DNA of 64,000 nucleotides from JAJDXO01 sp965213765 (GTDB taxonomy: Bacteria > Pseudomonadota > Alphaproteobacteria > Rhodospirillales > UBA2165): NCBI GenBank assembly GCA_965213765.1, contig OZ243926.1:3658001-3722000 (forward strand), given 5' to 3'. The translations under genes and the position numbers were made by a program. Shown here piece by piece: positions 51,607 through 60,167 of this stretch (position 1 is its first letter; each line of letters begins with the position of its first letter). The notes under the pieces are model-generated. The model had not been told where the DNA came from, made no database searches, and worked only from the letters and a program-made list of their open reading frames with translations.

Positions 51607-51697
51607 CTCCGGGAGAATTCATCCGTTCAATGCCCGGCCGGAACACATATTGCCGCCCGGGCGGCGGCCGACCCGGCATGACAAGGAGACCGACCCC

Positions 51698-51967
51698 ATG
51701 ACTGCGCAGACCCTGCCGGACGACCCGAATTTCTGCTTCGTTCCCGCCTATGACGTCGAGACCGACGTACAACAGATCAGAATCGTGATCGAGGGCCTCG
51801 CCGGGCACGTCCCCACCGCGCTGATCGCCCTCGATCTGGACGATGCGCTGAACATTTGTGACAAACTTAATCGGAGGCTCGGATACGACCGGGATGCCTG
51901 GACCGCCATGGCGGCGGCCTCCATGCGGGCCGAAAACGGCGATCCGGAGAGCGGGGCCCGGCATTGA
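51698..51967 (+). CDS. Hypothetical protein of accessory block
   Basis: This 89-residue protein from ATG 51698 has AAGGAG upstream at good spacing. It begins MTAQTLPDDPNFCFVPAYDV, contains a predicted helix pair around LIALDLDDALNICDKLNRRL, and ends with an Ala-rich helix. It is not recognised. It lies 91 bp downstream of the helicase tail and upstream of an XRE regulator, a setting typical of plasmid or phage small proteins. Confidence 0.6.
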   Translation: MTAQTLPDDPNFCFVPAYDVETDVQQIRIVIEGLAGHVPTALIALDLDDALNICDKLNRRLGYDRDAWTAMAAASMRAENGDPESGARH

Positions 51968-52071
51968 CATGACGGCCGTCTTGTCCGGTTATGGCGAAAC
52001 CCCTAGGGTCCGGCGTCGCCGTCGCGCCGCCGGGCGGCGCTACCTTGACACCCACCACGGAGACTGACGCC

Positions 52072-52410
52072 ATGGAAACCACCGACACCACCGTGGAGCG
52101 CGGCAACGGCAACGTCTTCACCGATCTCGGCTTTTCCGACGCCGACGCTCACCTCGTCAAGGCCGAACTCGTCAGCCGCATCGACGACATCGTCCGCGAT
52201 CGCGGCATCACCCAGACCGAGGCCGCGCGGCTGCTCGGCCTCTCCCAGCCCGACGTGTCACGGCTGCTGCGCGGCGACTTCCGCGAATACTCGCTGGAAC
52301 GCCTGTTCCGGCTGTTGACCGCGCTGGGACGCGACGTCGAAATAGTCGTCCGCCAGCCGCGCTCGGCCTCCGGGGGAACGCTCCGCGTCGCCGCCCCCGA
52401 AACCACCTGA
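52072..52410 (+). CDS. XRE-family helix-turn-helix regulator (paralogue of 11685)
   Basis: The 112-residue protein from ATG 52072 has the HTH segment DRGITQTEAARLLGLSQPDV and SRLLRGDFREYSLERLFRLL. It is closely similar along its whole length to the protein at 11685-12023. The short upstream frame (51970-52068) does not look like a toxin. As with its paralogue, the normal RelE/HigB partner seems absent, and it could act as a stand-alone repressor for this accessory block. Confidence 0.8.
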   Translation: METTDTTVERGNGNVFTDLGFSDADAHLVKAELVSRIDDIVRDRGITQTEAARLLGLSQPDVSRLLRGDFREYSLERLFRLLTALGRDVEIVVRQPRSASGGTLRVAAPETT

Positions 52411-52420
52411 GCGCGTCCCC

Positions 52421-53056
52421 GTGTCCCGGACCCGTCCTACCGCGCCGCAGCGCTGCCGGCGCGCCGTCCGCATGCCGGCCGGCATTCTCGGCGCAATCCT
52501 GCTCGGCTGGGCCGCCATTGCCGCCGCGGAGACCCCCCGCGACAGCTGGCGCGGCCTCGCCGTCGCCGGGGAACATCGCTGCACCCCCTACGCCCGCCGG
52601 GACTATCCCTATTCCCAGTCGATCGAGGCGGGCATCGTTGCGTCCATGGACGGGCGAATTTACGGCCCCTATACGGGGCGGAATTTCACGAGCATGCGCC
52701 AGACCGATATCGAGCATATCGTGGCCTTTTCCGAGGCCCATGACAGCGGTCTCTGCGCCGCCGACCGGGCGACGCGCCGGCGCTTCGCCTCCGACCCGCT
52801 CAACCTCACCCTCGCCGCGCCCGGCGTGAACCGCTGCGGCGCCACCGGCAAGTGCGGCTTCGACGCAGGCGAATGGCTGCCGGCGATGAACCGCTGCTGG
52901 TTCGCCGGGCGCGTCGTCGCCGTCAAGCGCAAATACCTCCTGACGGTCGACCGCCGGGAAGCCGACGCACTGGAACGGGTGCTGTCGGCCTGTAGCTCTA
53001 CCGTTATGGTCTTCACCACGGGCCGAACCTTGATCGCCCGACGCAGCGCAAGCTGA
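52421..53056 (+). CDS. Secreted HNH-type nuclease
   Basis: The 211-residue frame starts at GTG 52421. A signal peptide is evident (MPAGILGAILLGWAAIAAAE after a basic leader). The mature domain has the DUF1524-like HNH core: RQTDIEHIVAFSEAHDSGLC with the DxEHIV histidine, then RRFASDPLNLTLAAPGVNRC. It would be exported and cut DNA outside the cytoplasm. The last residues (from about 53020) read into a different gene's sequence, so the natural C-terminus is probably lost by a few residues. Confidence 0.72.
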   Translation: MSRTRPTAPQRCRRAVRMPAGILGAILLGWAAIAAAETPRDSWRGLAVAGEHRCTPYARRDYPYSQSIEAGIVASMDGRIYGPYTGRNFTSMRQTDIEHIVAFSEAHDSGLCAADRATRRRFASDPLNLTLAAPGVNRCGATGKCGFDAGEWLPAMNRCWFAGRVVAVKRKYLLTVDRREADALERVLSACSSTVMVFTTGRTLIARRSAS

Positions 53057-53265
53057 GCGTCGTGGTGCAGCTGTCGGATCCGGACGGCTACAAGGGCGGA
53101 GAGTTCAAGATGTACCATGTTTCCGCCGATCCGCCCGCCGACGTTATCCGCAGGCGCGGCACGGTGCTGGTCTTTCCGTCCCTGGTGATGCACGGGATCG
53201 AACGGGTGACCCACGGCATACGCCATTCCCTGGTCGGCTGGTACCCGGGGCCGAGATGGCGATAA
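53026..53265 (+). pseudogene. 2OG-Fe(II) oxygenase (PKHD-type), C-terminal fragment
   Basis: Codons TQRKLSVVVQLSDPDGYKGG, VLVFPSLVMHGIERVTHGIR and HSLVGWYPGPRWR match the second half of prolyl-4-hydroxylase-like oxygenases: the distal iron-binding His and the 2-oxoglutarate-binding Arg are present. The first iron ligands (HxD) are absent. Its 5' boundary coincides with the end of the nuclease gene. A shorter relic of the same gene type is at 37364. Confidence 0.7.
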
Positions 53266-53334
53266 GCCGGGTATCGGCTGTTCCATTCACCAAACAGGTT
53301 CCGCCGGAAGCCGTGCGGGACGGGAGTGAACAAA

Positions 53335-53487
53335 ATGAATGAAACGGGCGGCGCCGGGAGAGACCATAGCAGTCGGGATAGCTGGAACGTGGACCTGCGG
53401 GGCCGGTATATCCGGGACCTGTCGTTCGAGAACCCCGGTGCGCCGGCGGTCCCGGACCGGGACGACCTGCGGTTCGACGTGTCGGTC
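53335..53487 (+). pseudogene. SecB-like export chaperone, N-terminal stub
   Basis: ATG 53335 opens MNETGGAGRD and leads to NVDLRGRYIRDLSFENPGAP and DDLRFDVSV. This is the first strand and loop of SecB (compare the family pattern QYIKDLSFENPNAP). It is cut after about 50 codons by IS630 sequence. It is more likely an accessory SecB paralogue than the housekeeping gene. Confidence 0.65.
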
Positions 53488-53531
53488 CCCCCGCCCACGC
53501 CATCGTCCTCTCGGTCGATGAGAAGTCGCAG
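53486..53531 (+). mobile_element. 46 bp internal IS630 fragment
   Basis: CCCCCCGCCCACGCCATCG onward matches an internal stretch of the IS630 transposase gene (copy 1, 16259-16304) in plus orientation, opposite to the copy-2 fragment at 53697. It has no ends, so it arose by recombination rather than transposition. Confidence 0.75.
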
Positions 53532-53696
53532 AAGGCGTGCGCAGTCTATCAGGATAAGGCGCTGCGCAACCTGTCGTGTCGTCGCATTCAGGTCGATGAG
53601 ATTTGGTCCTTCATCTATGCGAAGGAAAAGAACGTCGCTCGTGCCAAGTCCGCGCCGCCGGAAGTTGGCGATGTCTGGACCTGGACGGCGATCTGC
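53532..53696 (+). mobile_element. IS1-family transposase internal fragment
   Basis: Codons YQDKALRNLSCRRIQVDEIW, SFIYAKEKNVARAKSAPP and GDVWTWTAIC match the core of alphaproteobacterial IS1-type transposases (the VDEIW motif carries a catalytic Asp/Glu). Neither end of the element is present. It is wedged between two IS630 fragments of opposite orientation. Confidence 0.7.
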
Positions 53697-54597
53697 GCGG
53701 ATGACGGGCGAGCCAGGCGCGCACCTTGGGATGCTTGTGGGCGGCATAGTTGTCGAGGATCACGTGCACCATCTTGCCGACTGGCGCCTCACGCTCGACG
53801 GCCTTCAAGAAGCGGAGGAATTCCTGGTGACGGTGGCGCTGCATACAGCGCCCGATCACGGTGCCGTCGAGCACGTTGAGGGCGGCAAACAGGGTGGTGG
53901 TACCGTTGCGTTTGTAGTCGTGGGTCATGGTGCCGGCCCGACCCTTCTTCAGGGGCAGGCCGGGCTGAGTGCGATCGAGGGCTTGGATCTGCGACTTCTC
54001 ATCGACCGAGAGGACGATGGCGTGGGCGGGGGGATCGACATAGAGCCCGACCACGTCGCGCAGCTTGGTGACGAACTCGGGATCGTTGGAGAGCTTGAAC
54101 TGGCGCACCCGGTGCGGCCGCAGGCCGTGGGCCCGCCAGATGCGGTGTACCGAACTGACGCTGATCCCGACTGCCTCGGCCATCATCGCTCCGGTCCAGT
54201 GCGTGGCCTCGGCGGGCGGCTCGGTGAAGGTCAGTTCCACCACCCGCTCGGCCACCTCGGGCGGCAGCGGCGCAATTCGCGAGGGTCTGGTCTTGTCGCG
54301 CAGCAGGCCCTCTACGCCCTCTTCAGCAAAGCGCTCCTGCCAGCGCCAGACGCAAGTCTTGGACTTGCCGGTCTCGCGCATGATCGCGTTGGTGCCCATA
54401 CCCGAGGCGCTGAGCAGCACAATGCGGGCCCGCCAGACGTGCTTCTGCGCCGTGTTCCGATCCCGCACCAGCGCTTCGAGCCGCAGCCGATCAGCGGAAG
54501 AAAGATCAATGTTGATTCCTGGTCGCATGCGACAGACTCGCACATTCCCAGTCAGCGCGGAATCCCCCTCGGGATGCAATCGTCAGATTTTATCCAC
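53697..54597 (-). mobile_element. IS630-family element, copy 2 (3' truncated)
   Basis: The intact left end is at 54597 (TA 54598-99). The transposase starts at ATG 54528 and is identical in type to copies 1 and 3 up to RAWLARHPR, where it is cut at about 53697. The catalytic Glu region and right end are missing. The element lies 46 bp upstream of the hydrolase gene at 54644 and may affect its expression. Confidence 0.9.
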
Positions 54598-54643
54598 TAG
54601 CCGTCCAGCGTACTGACGACGCCCACATTCGTAGGAGGAGATC

Positions 54644-55534
54644 ATGGCGAGCACAAACATTCGATCGAGATGGTTAATGGCAAATGGTGTCAAAACCCAC
54701 TATTCGGAATCCGGCGATGATGGCCCTATCCTCGTGGCTCTCCACGGTGGTGGCGCGGGCTCATCCGGCGCGGCGGGGATGGGCCCCGTGATGGAGCGTC
54801 TCGCCGACGAATTTCGTGTTATAGCCCCGGACAGTATCGGTGGATTTGGGGATACCGATCCTTACGCGCCGACACCAAAAGGGCTTTACAGCCGCCTCGA
54901 TCATCTCTCGGCATTCTTCGATGCCCTGTGCCTCGATAAATTTACGATTCTGGGCAACTCGCAGGGGGCCTGGTGCGCTGCTCAGTACGCGATCGACAAT
55001 CCGCACCGGATCGACAAGATGATTCTTGTTTCCTCGCTGACCATCGCCGGCGCATTTAAAATCCGGCAGGAGCCGAACGACGCACTCCTTGCTTTGGAGG
55101 GGTATGACGGAACGCGTGACGGTATGAAGCGCTTGTTGAAAGCGCTCATCATCGATCAGGCACGCATCACGGATGAACTCATCGACGAACGGCAAAATAC
55201 GGCAACCCGACCTGGGGCATGGGAGTCGTTCCAGGCCATGGGCGAAGCCATCCGTGCCCAACGGGGTGACGCGTTTTACGCCGTGTACAACAATATGGGC
55301 GATACCCTGCCGGAACTGACCAAACGAATTTCGACAATTTTTATATGGGGTGATGCCGACACGTTTGCGGAGCCGGAGACTGGTCGTCAGTTGGAGGCCA
55401 TGCTTCCCGATGTGCCCTTCCATTGGGTCTCGGGCGCGGGGCACCAGGTGCAAACCGACAAGCCGGACGAGTCGACCGAGATTATCCGCGCTTTCCTCCG
55501 CCAGCCCTCTTCCAGTCAGGTTGCAGCCGAGTAA
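54644..55534 (+). CDS. Alpha/beta hydrolase, meta-cleavage-product type
   Basis: This 296-residue protein with ribosome site AGGAGGAG has the oxyanion region VALHGGGAGSSGAAGMGPVM, nucleophile elbow LGNSQGAWCAA, an acid in FIWGDADTFAEP and the catalytic His in SGAGHQVQTDKPDE. The HGGGxGxxG start and GNSQG elbow are characteristic of C-C bond hydrolases such as BphD, MhpC and HsaD, which cleave ring-fission products. The following ring-cleavage dioxygenase supports this. An IS630 fragment now occupies its upstream region. Confidence 0.85.
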   Translation: MASTNIRSRWLMANGVKTHYSESGDDGPILVALHGGGAGSSGAAGMGPVMERLADEFRVIAPDSIGGFGDTDPYAPTPKGLYSRLDHLSAFFDALCLDKFTILGNSQGAWCAAQYAIDNPHRIDKMILVSSLTIAGAFKIRQEPNDALLALEGYDGTRDGMKRLLKALIIDQARITDELIDERQNTATRPGAWESFQAMGEAIRAQRGDAFYAVYNNMGDTLPELTKRISTIFIWGDADTFAEPETGRQLEAMLPDVPFHWVSGAGHQVQTDKPDESTEIIRAFLRQPSSSQVAAE

Positions 55535-55549
55535 CCGGAGTATCTCGTC

Positions 55550-55978
55550 ATGGAGATCGACAAATCGTCGATGCCGCAATCGGCCGATGCGCCGGATCGA
55601 ATGGAAGGAATGGTTCCAGGCGTCAAAGCTGGCGGATTTCTTTTTTTGTCGGCGATTCGGGGGCGGCGTCCAGAGGGCGGGATGGATGACGACCCCCTGG
55701 GGCAGGCACGCCAGGCCCTGCGGAACCTTGAAGCAGTTCTGAAAGGGTCGGGGGCAAGTCTCGACCATGTGGTCAAGGTGACGCTTTATTTGCACGACTT
55801 GGAGAAACGAAAGGAATTCCACCAAGCCTGGATGGAGTTCTTTTCAGAAAATCCCCCCGCGCGAATTGCCGTGGGTGTCGCCGACGCCAATGCAAGCGCG
55901 GGGGGCAATGCGCACTATGCACTGGATGTGATCGCCCTCGCGCCGTGTGTTCCAACCATGACGTCTCCACGCCAATAA
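55550..55978 (+). CDS. RidA/YjgF-family protein
   Basis: This 142-residue protein has the RidA pattern: VPGVKAGGFLFLSAIRG, ALRNLEAVLKGSGASLDHVV, KVTLYLHDL, and the arginine that binds the carboxylate of imines in PARIAVGVADANA. RidA-like proteins hydrolyse enamines and imines. A catabolic subgroup includes 2-aminomuconate deaminase. Its place between a ring-fission hydrolase and a LigB-type dioxygenase (gaps of 15 and 19 bp) suggests deamination of a nitrogen-containing ring-fission product. Confidence 0.82.
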   Translation: MEIDKSSMPQSADAPDRMEGMVPGVKAGGFLFLSAIRGRRPEGGMDDDPLGQARQALRNLEAVLKGSGASLDHVVKVTLYLHDLEKRKEFHQAWMEFFSENPPARIAVGVADANASAGGNAHYALDVIALAPCVPTMTSPRQ

Positions 55979-55997
55979 CTGTTCACAGGTAAGCACC

Positions 55998-56735
55998 ATG
56001 CCGATCGAATTGGGCCTCGCCGCTTCGCATTCGCCAAATGTCTTCATCCCGCCGAAGGATTGGGAGCAGCGTTACAAGGCTGCTATCGGAGACGTTCCGC
56101 AACCATTGCAGGTCGCCAGTGAAACGCCGGAGGTTTGCGAGGCGTTCGGACAGCGAATTGAACAGGCATTTGCCACGCTACAGGACAAGCTGACCGCTTA
56201 CGCCCCCGACGTATTGATTATGGTCAGCGACGATCACAGCGAGATGTTCGACGAAGATCTCTGCAACCCCAATATCGCAGTGTTCCTCGGGAAGCGTGGC
56301 GTTGGCGTCACGGGCTTGCTGAAGCGCGAAACCCTCGACGACACCGACGCACAGCTGTTGACGCTGGAATGTCACGAGGAACTCTCGCGGTTTATTGCCA
56401 ACGGACTAGTGCAGCGAGATTTTGACATCACGGTTTCGCGGCAGGAGGAAACGATCTCTCCCTGCGGCGCCAATATCGGCATGGGTCACGGCTTCACGCG
56501 GACGGCCCCCAAAGTCATGCCTGATCTCAATATCCCGGTCGTGCTCATTTGGCTTAATTGTTACTACCCACCGATGCCGACGGCGAAGCGTTGTCTCGAC
56601 TTGGGAACGACATTAGCCGATATCCTGAGGGATCGGGCGGAGCGAATTGCGATTTTCGGGACCGGCGGCTTTTCTCACGACCCGCGGGGCCCGCGGGCGG
56701 GTTGGATCGACGAGCCGCTCGACCGGACGGTCTTA
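55998..56735 (+). pseudogene. LigB-type extradiol dioxygenase, 5' part (interrupted by IS)
   Basis: 246 codons of a class III extradiol dioxygenase are present: metal-site His in LGLAASHSPNVFIPP, then DVLIMVSDDHSEMFDEDLCN and the late IAIFGTGGFSHDPRGPRAGW. The frame is broken at LDRTVL by an IS5-type insertion. Removing the IS and one TTA duplicate restores a 313-residue protein with the tail at 57668-57874. The 67 extra codons of the tail include conserved C-terminal sequence, so the interrupted product is probably inactive. Enzymes of this type cleave protocatechuate, gallate, aminophenol or related rings. Confidence 0.88.
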
Positions 56736-57667
56736 GAGTCTGACTCGAAACTCTACATTTAATAACAATGGCTTGCGATCCGCCTTGTGAGGAGTCGGAT
56801 GTGTGCGACGAGGATCCATGCCTGTGCGGAGGCGATTGATTTCTCCCAGTCCTTGGCCAGTCGGCGGCATCGGTTGAGCCAGGCGAAGGTCCTCTCGACG
56901 ACCCATCTCCTGGGCAGGACCTCAAAGCCCTTGGCGGTATCGGGACGTCTTATAATCTCGATCGTCCAGCGGCCGATGTCTTCGAGGGCACCCTCAAGTT
57001 TCGGTCCGCCATAGGCGGCGTCAGCGAAGAGGTGACGCAGCCGGGGGAAGCGATGACGGATCGATTTGAGGACCCCGGGGGCGCCGTCGCGGTCCTGGAT
57101 ATCGGCTGAATGCACGATCAGGCCGAGCAGCAGGCCGAGCGTATCGGTGACGATGTGACGCTTGCGGCCCTTGATCTTCTTGCCCGCGTCATAGCCCCGA
57201 ATACCACCGCTTTCCGTGGTTTTCACGCTCTGGCTGTCGATCACCCCGGCGCTCGGGCCGGCCTCGCGTCCTTCCAACTCACGGGCCGCCACAACCAGAT
57301 GATGGTTGATCGCCTCCAGCAGCCCGTTCGAGCGCCAGTCGTAGAAGTAACGCTGCACCGTGGAGGGCGGCGGGAAGTCGTTCGGCAGCATCGCCCACTG
57401 ACAGCCCGTCGAGGCCATGTACATGATCGCATCCATGACATTGCGCAGCTCCGTCGTCCGCGGCCGGCCTATCTTCTTGCGCGGCGGCATGAACGGCGCG
57501 ATCAACGCCCACTCCCGATCCGTAAGGTCGCTTGCATAGCGACCGCCACGGCGCTCATACTTCGGGCGAGTGATTTCGGTCCACATGTTGTGCCTCCTCG
57601 TTTGATTTGACACAACCGAGTAAGACACAACCGACTGAAATCACTCAACTAGTTTCGAGTTGAACTC
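56736..57667 (-). mobile_element. IS5-type (IS427-group) element, copy 2 (932 bp)
   Basis: Complete ends GAGTCTGACTCGAAACT and GAGTTCAACTCGAAACT (minus strand) are flanked by identical TTA triplets (56733-35 and 57668-70), the expected 3 bp TNA duplication. It splits the LigB-type gene. It is nearly identical to copy 1. Confidence 0.95.
56759..57586 (-). CDS. IS5-type transposase, copy 2
   Basis: The 275-residue protein from ATG 57586 has the same DUF4096 and DDE domains as copy 1 (AGVIDSQSVKTTESGG, HLFADAAYGGPKLE, WVVERTFAWLNRCRRLAKDW). It has a complete frame in a complete element with a perfect target duplication, so this is the copy most likely to be mobile. It differs from copy 1 by only a few substitutions. 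Confidence 0.93.
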   Translation of the reverse strand: MWTEITRPKYERRGGRYASDLTDREWALIAPFMPPRKKIGRPRTTELRNVMDAIMYMASTGCQWAMLPNDFPPPSTVQRYFYDWRSNGLLEAINHHLVVAARELEGREAGPSAGVIDSQSVKTTESGGIRGYDAGKKIKGRKRHIVTDTLGLLLGLIVHSADIQDRDGAPGVLKSIRHRFPRLRHLFADAAYGGPKLEGALEDIGRWTIEIIRRPDTAKGFEVLPRRWVVERTFAWLNRCRRLAKDWEKSIASAQAWILVAHIRLLTRRIASHCY

Positions 57668-57874
57668 TTAGACGCGTTCGCCGAAGGCGATCCATACAGG
57701 CTGGAATCGCTGTTTAAGCTGGACTCGGATACTTATCACGGTGGGACAGGTGAAATTCGATGCTGGCTCACCGCTGGCGCCGCCATGGGTGACACCCGGG
57801 CCACGATCGTCGACTACATGCCGATCCACAGGGTGATTACCGGGGTAGGGTTTGCCTACTGGGACGCGACGTAG
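57668..57874 (+). pseudogene. LigB-type extradiol dioxygenase, 3' part
   Basis: After the duplicated TTA, codons DAFAEGDPYRLESLFKLDSD, GGTGEIRCWLTAGAAMGDTR and MPIHRVITGVGFAYWDAT run to TAG at 57872. They are in frame with the 5' part once the insertion is excised. GxGxAxW near the end is typical of LigB C-termini. Confidence 0.88.
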
Positions 57875-57900
57875 TCCCTTAGTCCATTCCCGACCGGCGC

Positions 57901-58689
57901 TTAGATGAGGCGGGTTTCCATCCGGACGAAGTCGCCGCGATAGGTGCCCTCGGACTCGCAAATCAACGTATTCTTGTCGTCGACAACCGATCGGCGAACG
58001 ATGGCGATGGGCGAGTTGAATGGAATTTCCAGGTGGCGGGAGACCTCGAGGTTCGCCATGCCAATCACGACAGTCTGCTCCACGCGATTTATGATGACGT
58101 CCTCCATCATGTCGAGGACTCGAAACGCCCCATAACGATTGAAGTTTTTTCGCGTTATCCGTCGATACAGTCGCTTATCGAAATGTGCACTAGCGATCAA
58201 ATATGGAACGCCGTCCTGTCGGTGGAGTCGACTGACATACTGGTACAGCGGCGCCAATTCGGCGCCAGGGTGCGAGGGCTGTGGCGGCGCATCGGCCTTT
58301 CCGTCGACGAGCCATTCTGCCTTGGTGTCGTCGCTTACATGAATGAGGCTATCCCAATCCTCGGGGATCTTATACCAGACGTCTCGTCGCGGTTTGTCGA
58401 TGACGTGTGTTCCGCGGCCGCGATGACGTTCGATAAGGCCTTCCTGTACGAGCAGCCCGATTGCTTGCCGCACGGTTGCGCGCGCAACGCCGAATTCCTC
58501 GGCAAGTTCCTCTAAAGTCGGAATTTTGTCGCCCACCGCCCACTTCTCGCTCTCAATAGAGCTTCGAAACATGGTTACGAGTTGCACGTAAATGGGGAGG
58601 GCGTTGTTAATGTCGATTTCTGATGAGAAATCCTTTCGGCGACTAAGGCGGGATTTATTTGTGGCTTTTGCGGTCGAAATTGAGGCCAT
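57901..58689 (-). CDS. GntR/HutC-family regulator with UTRA domain
   Basis: This 262-residue protein has the winged-helix N-terminus (PIYVQLVTMFRSSIESEKWA, VGDKIPTLEELAEEFGVARA, TVRQAIGLLVQEGLIERHRG) and the UTRA ligand-binding domain (PYLIASAHFDKRLYRRI, IVRRSVVDDKNTLICESEGT). It probably responds to an intermediate of the nearby aromatic pathway. Its start codon is only 12 bp from the left end of IS630 copy 3, so its native promoter and part of its leader have been displaced. Confidence 0.88.
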   Translation of the reverse strand: MASISTAKATNKSRLSRRKDFSSEIDINNALPIYVQLVTMFRSSIESEKWAVGDKIPTLEELAEEFGVARATVRQAIGLLVQEGLIERHRGRGTHVIDKPRRDVWYKIPEDWDSLIHVSDDTKAEWLVDGKADAPPQPSHPGAELAPLYQYVSRLHRQDGVPYLIASAHFDKRLYRRITRKNFNRYGAFRVLDMMEDVIINRVEQTVVIGMANLEVSRHLEIPFNSPIAIVRRSVVDDKNTLICESEGTYRGDFVRMETRLI

Positions 58690-58701
58690 GCGATGCTACT
58701 A

Positions 58702-59847
58702 GTGGATAAAATCAGACGATTGCATCCCGAGGGGGATTCCGCGCTGACTGGGAATGTGCGAGTCTGTCGCATGCGACCAGGAATCAACATTGATCTTTCT
58801 TCCGCTGATCGGCTGCGGCTCGAAGCGCTGGTGCGGGATCGGAACACGGCGCAGAAGCACGTCTGGCGGGCCCGCATCGTGCTGCTCAGCGCCTCGGGTA
58901 TGGGCACCAACGCGATCATGCGCGAGACCGGCAAGTCCAAGACTTGCGTCTGGCGCTGGCAGGAGCGCTTTGCCGAAGAGGGCGTAGAGGGCCTGCTGCG
59001 CGACAAGACCAGACCCTCGCGTATTGCGCCGCTGCCGCCCGAGGTGGCCGAGCGGGTGGTGGAACTGACCTTCACCGAGCCGCCCGCCGAGGCCACGCAC
59101 TGGACCGGAGCGATGATGGCCGAGGCAGTCGGGATCAGCGTCAGTTCGGTACACCGCATCTGGCGGGCCCACGGCCTGCGGCCGCACCGGGTGCGCCAGT
59201 TCAAGCTCTCCAACGATCCCGAGTTCGTCACCAAGCTGCGCGACGTGGTCGGGCTCTATGTCGATCCCCCCGCCCACGCCATCGTCCTCTCGGTCGATGA
59301 GAAGTCGCAGATCCAAGCCCTCGATCGCACTCAGCCCGGCCTGCCCCTGAAGAAGGGTCGGGCCGGCACCATGACCCACGACTACAAACGCAACGGTACC
59401 ACCACCCTGTTTGCCGCCCTCAACGTGCTCGACGGCACCGTGATCGGGCGCTGTATGCAGCGCCACCGTCACCAGGAATTCCTCCGCTTCTTGAAGGCCG
59501 TCGAGCGTGAGGCGCCAGTCGGCAAGATGGTGCACGTGATCCTCGACAACTATGCCGCCCACAAGCATCCCAAGGTGCGCGCCTGGCTCGCCCGTCATCC
59601 GCGCTTCGTCTTCCACTTCGTGCCGACCTCGTGCTCCTGGCTCAACGCCGTCGAGGGATACTTCGCCAAGCTCTCCAGACGCCGTCTCAAGCGCGGTGTC
59701 TTCAGATCCGTGGTCGACCTGCAAACCGCCATCAATCGATTCATCGACGAGACCAATGATGACCCCAAGCCCTTCGTATGGACCGCCGATCCGGACAAAA
59801 TTATCGCCGCCGTCAAACGGGGGCATCAAATGTTAGATTCAATCCAC
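58702..59847 (+). mobile_element. IS630-family element, copy 3 (complete, 1146 bp)
   Basis: It has the same ends and length as copy 1, with TA at 58700-01 and 59848-49. It is inserted immediately upstream of the GntR gene on the opposite strand. A handful of base differences from copy 1 are visible (for example ATCAGAC for ATCTGAC at the left end). Confidence 0.93.
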
Positions 59848-59850
59848 TAG
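58771..59850 (+). CDS. IS630-family transposase, copy 3
   Basis: The 359-residue protein from ATG 58771 has the DDE residues intact (LSVDEKSQIQALDR, VILDNYAAHKHPKV, SWLNAVEGYFAKLS). It is essentially identical to copy 1, so either copy could supply transposase for both. The stop codon again uses the flanking TA. Confidence 0.93.
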   Translation: MRPGINIDLSSADRLRLEALVRDRNTAQKHVWRARIVLLSASGMGTNAIMRETGKSKTCVWRWQERFAEEGVEGLLRDKTRPSRIAPLPPEVAERVVELTFTEPPAEATHWTGAMMAEAVGISVSSVHRIWRAHGLRPHRVRQFKLSNDPEFVTKLRDVVGLYVDPPAHAIVLSVDEKSQIQALDRTQPGLPLKKGRAGTMTHDYKRNGTTTLFAALNVLDGTVIGRCMQRHRHQEFLRFLKAVEREAPVGKMVHVILDNYAAHKHPKVRAWLARHPRFVFHFVPTSCSWLNAVEGYFAKLSRRRLKRGVFRSVVDLQTAINRFIDETNDDPKPFVWTADPDKIIAAVKRGHQMLDSIH

Positions 59851-60167
59851 TTACCAATTGTTCGATGCACCCGCTGAAACGACCCCCTCGCGGGCTGGGT
59901 GAACCATCAAAACTTCCAAATATTTTATTCCGTACTATTGTACTTATAACATGTCGGCGGTTTGGCATGTCCACGAAAGTCACGCCCTTATGACGGTGGG
60001 CCGAATTCGTCAGAAGCGTATCGGTCTTACGGCGTCAAAATCTATTTAATAGGAGTGAATGCCGGCCTCGTGGCTGTGGCCTTGTCCAAGGTCCGCCAGA
60101 ATGAGGACCGAGAGGGCACTGGATAGCATGCAAAAGGAAGCAGCCGGAACCTTCGAGCGGTCTAGTT
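59851..60167. other. Gene-poor stretch between IS630 and IS6
   Basis: No gene is supported. A short protein-like run (GVNAGLVAVALSKVRQNEDR, near 60051-60110) ends at a stop and may be a relic. Composition is lower in GC than the IS630 element. Confidence 0.4.
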
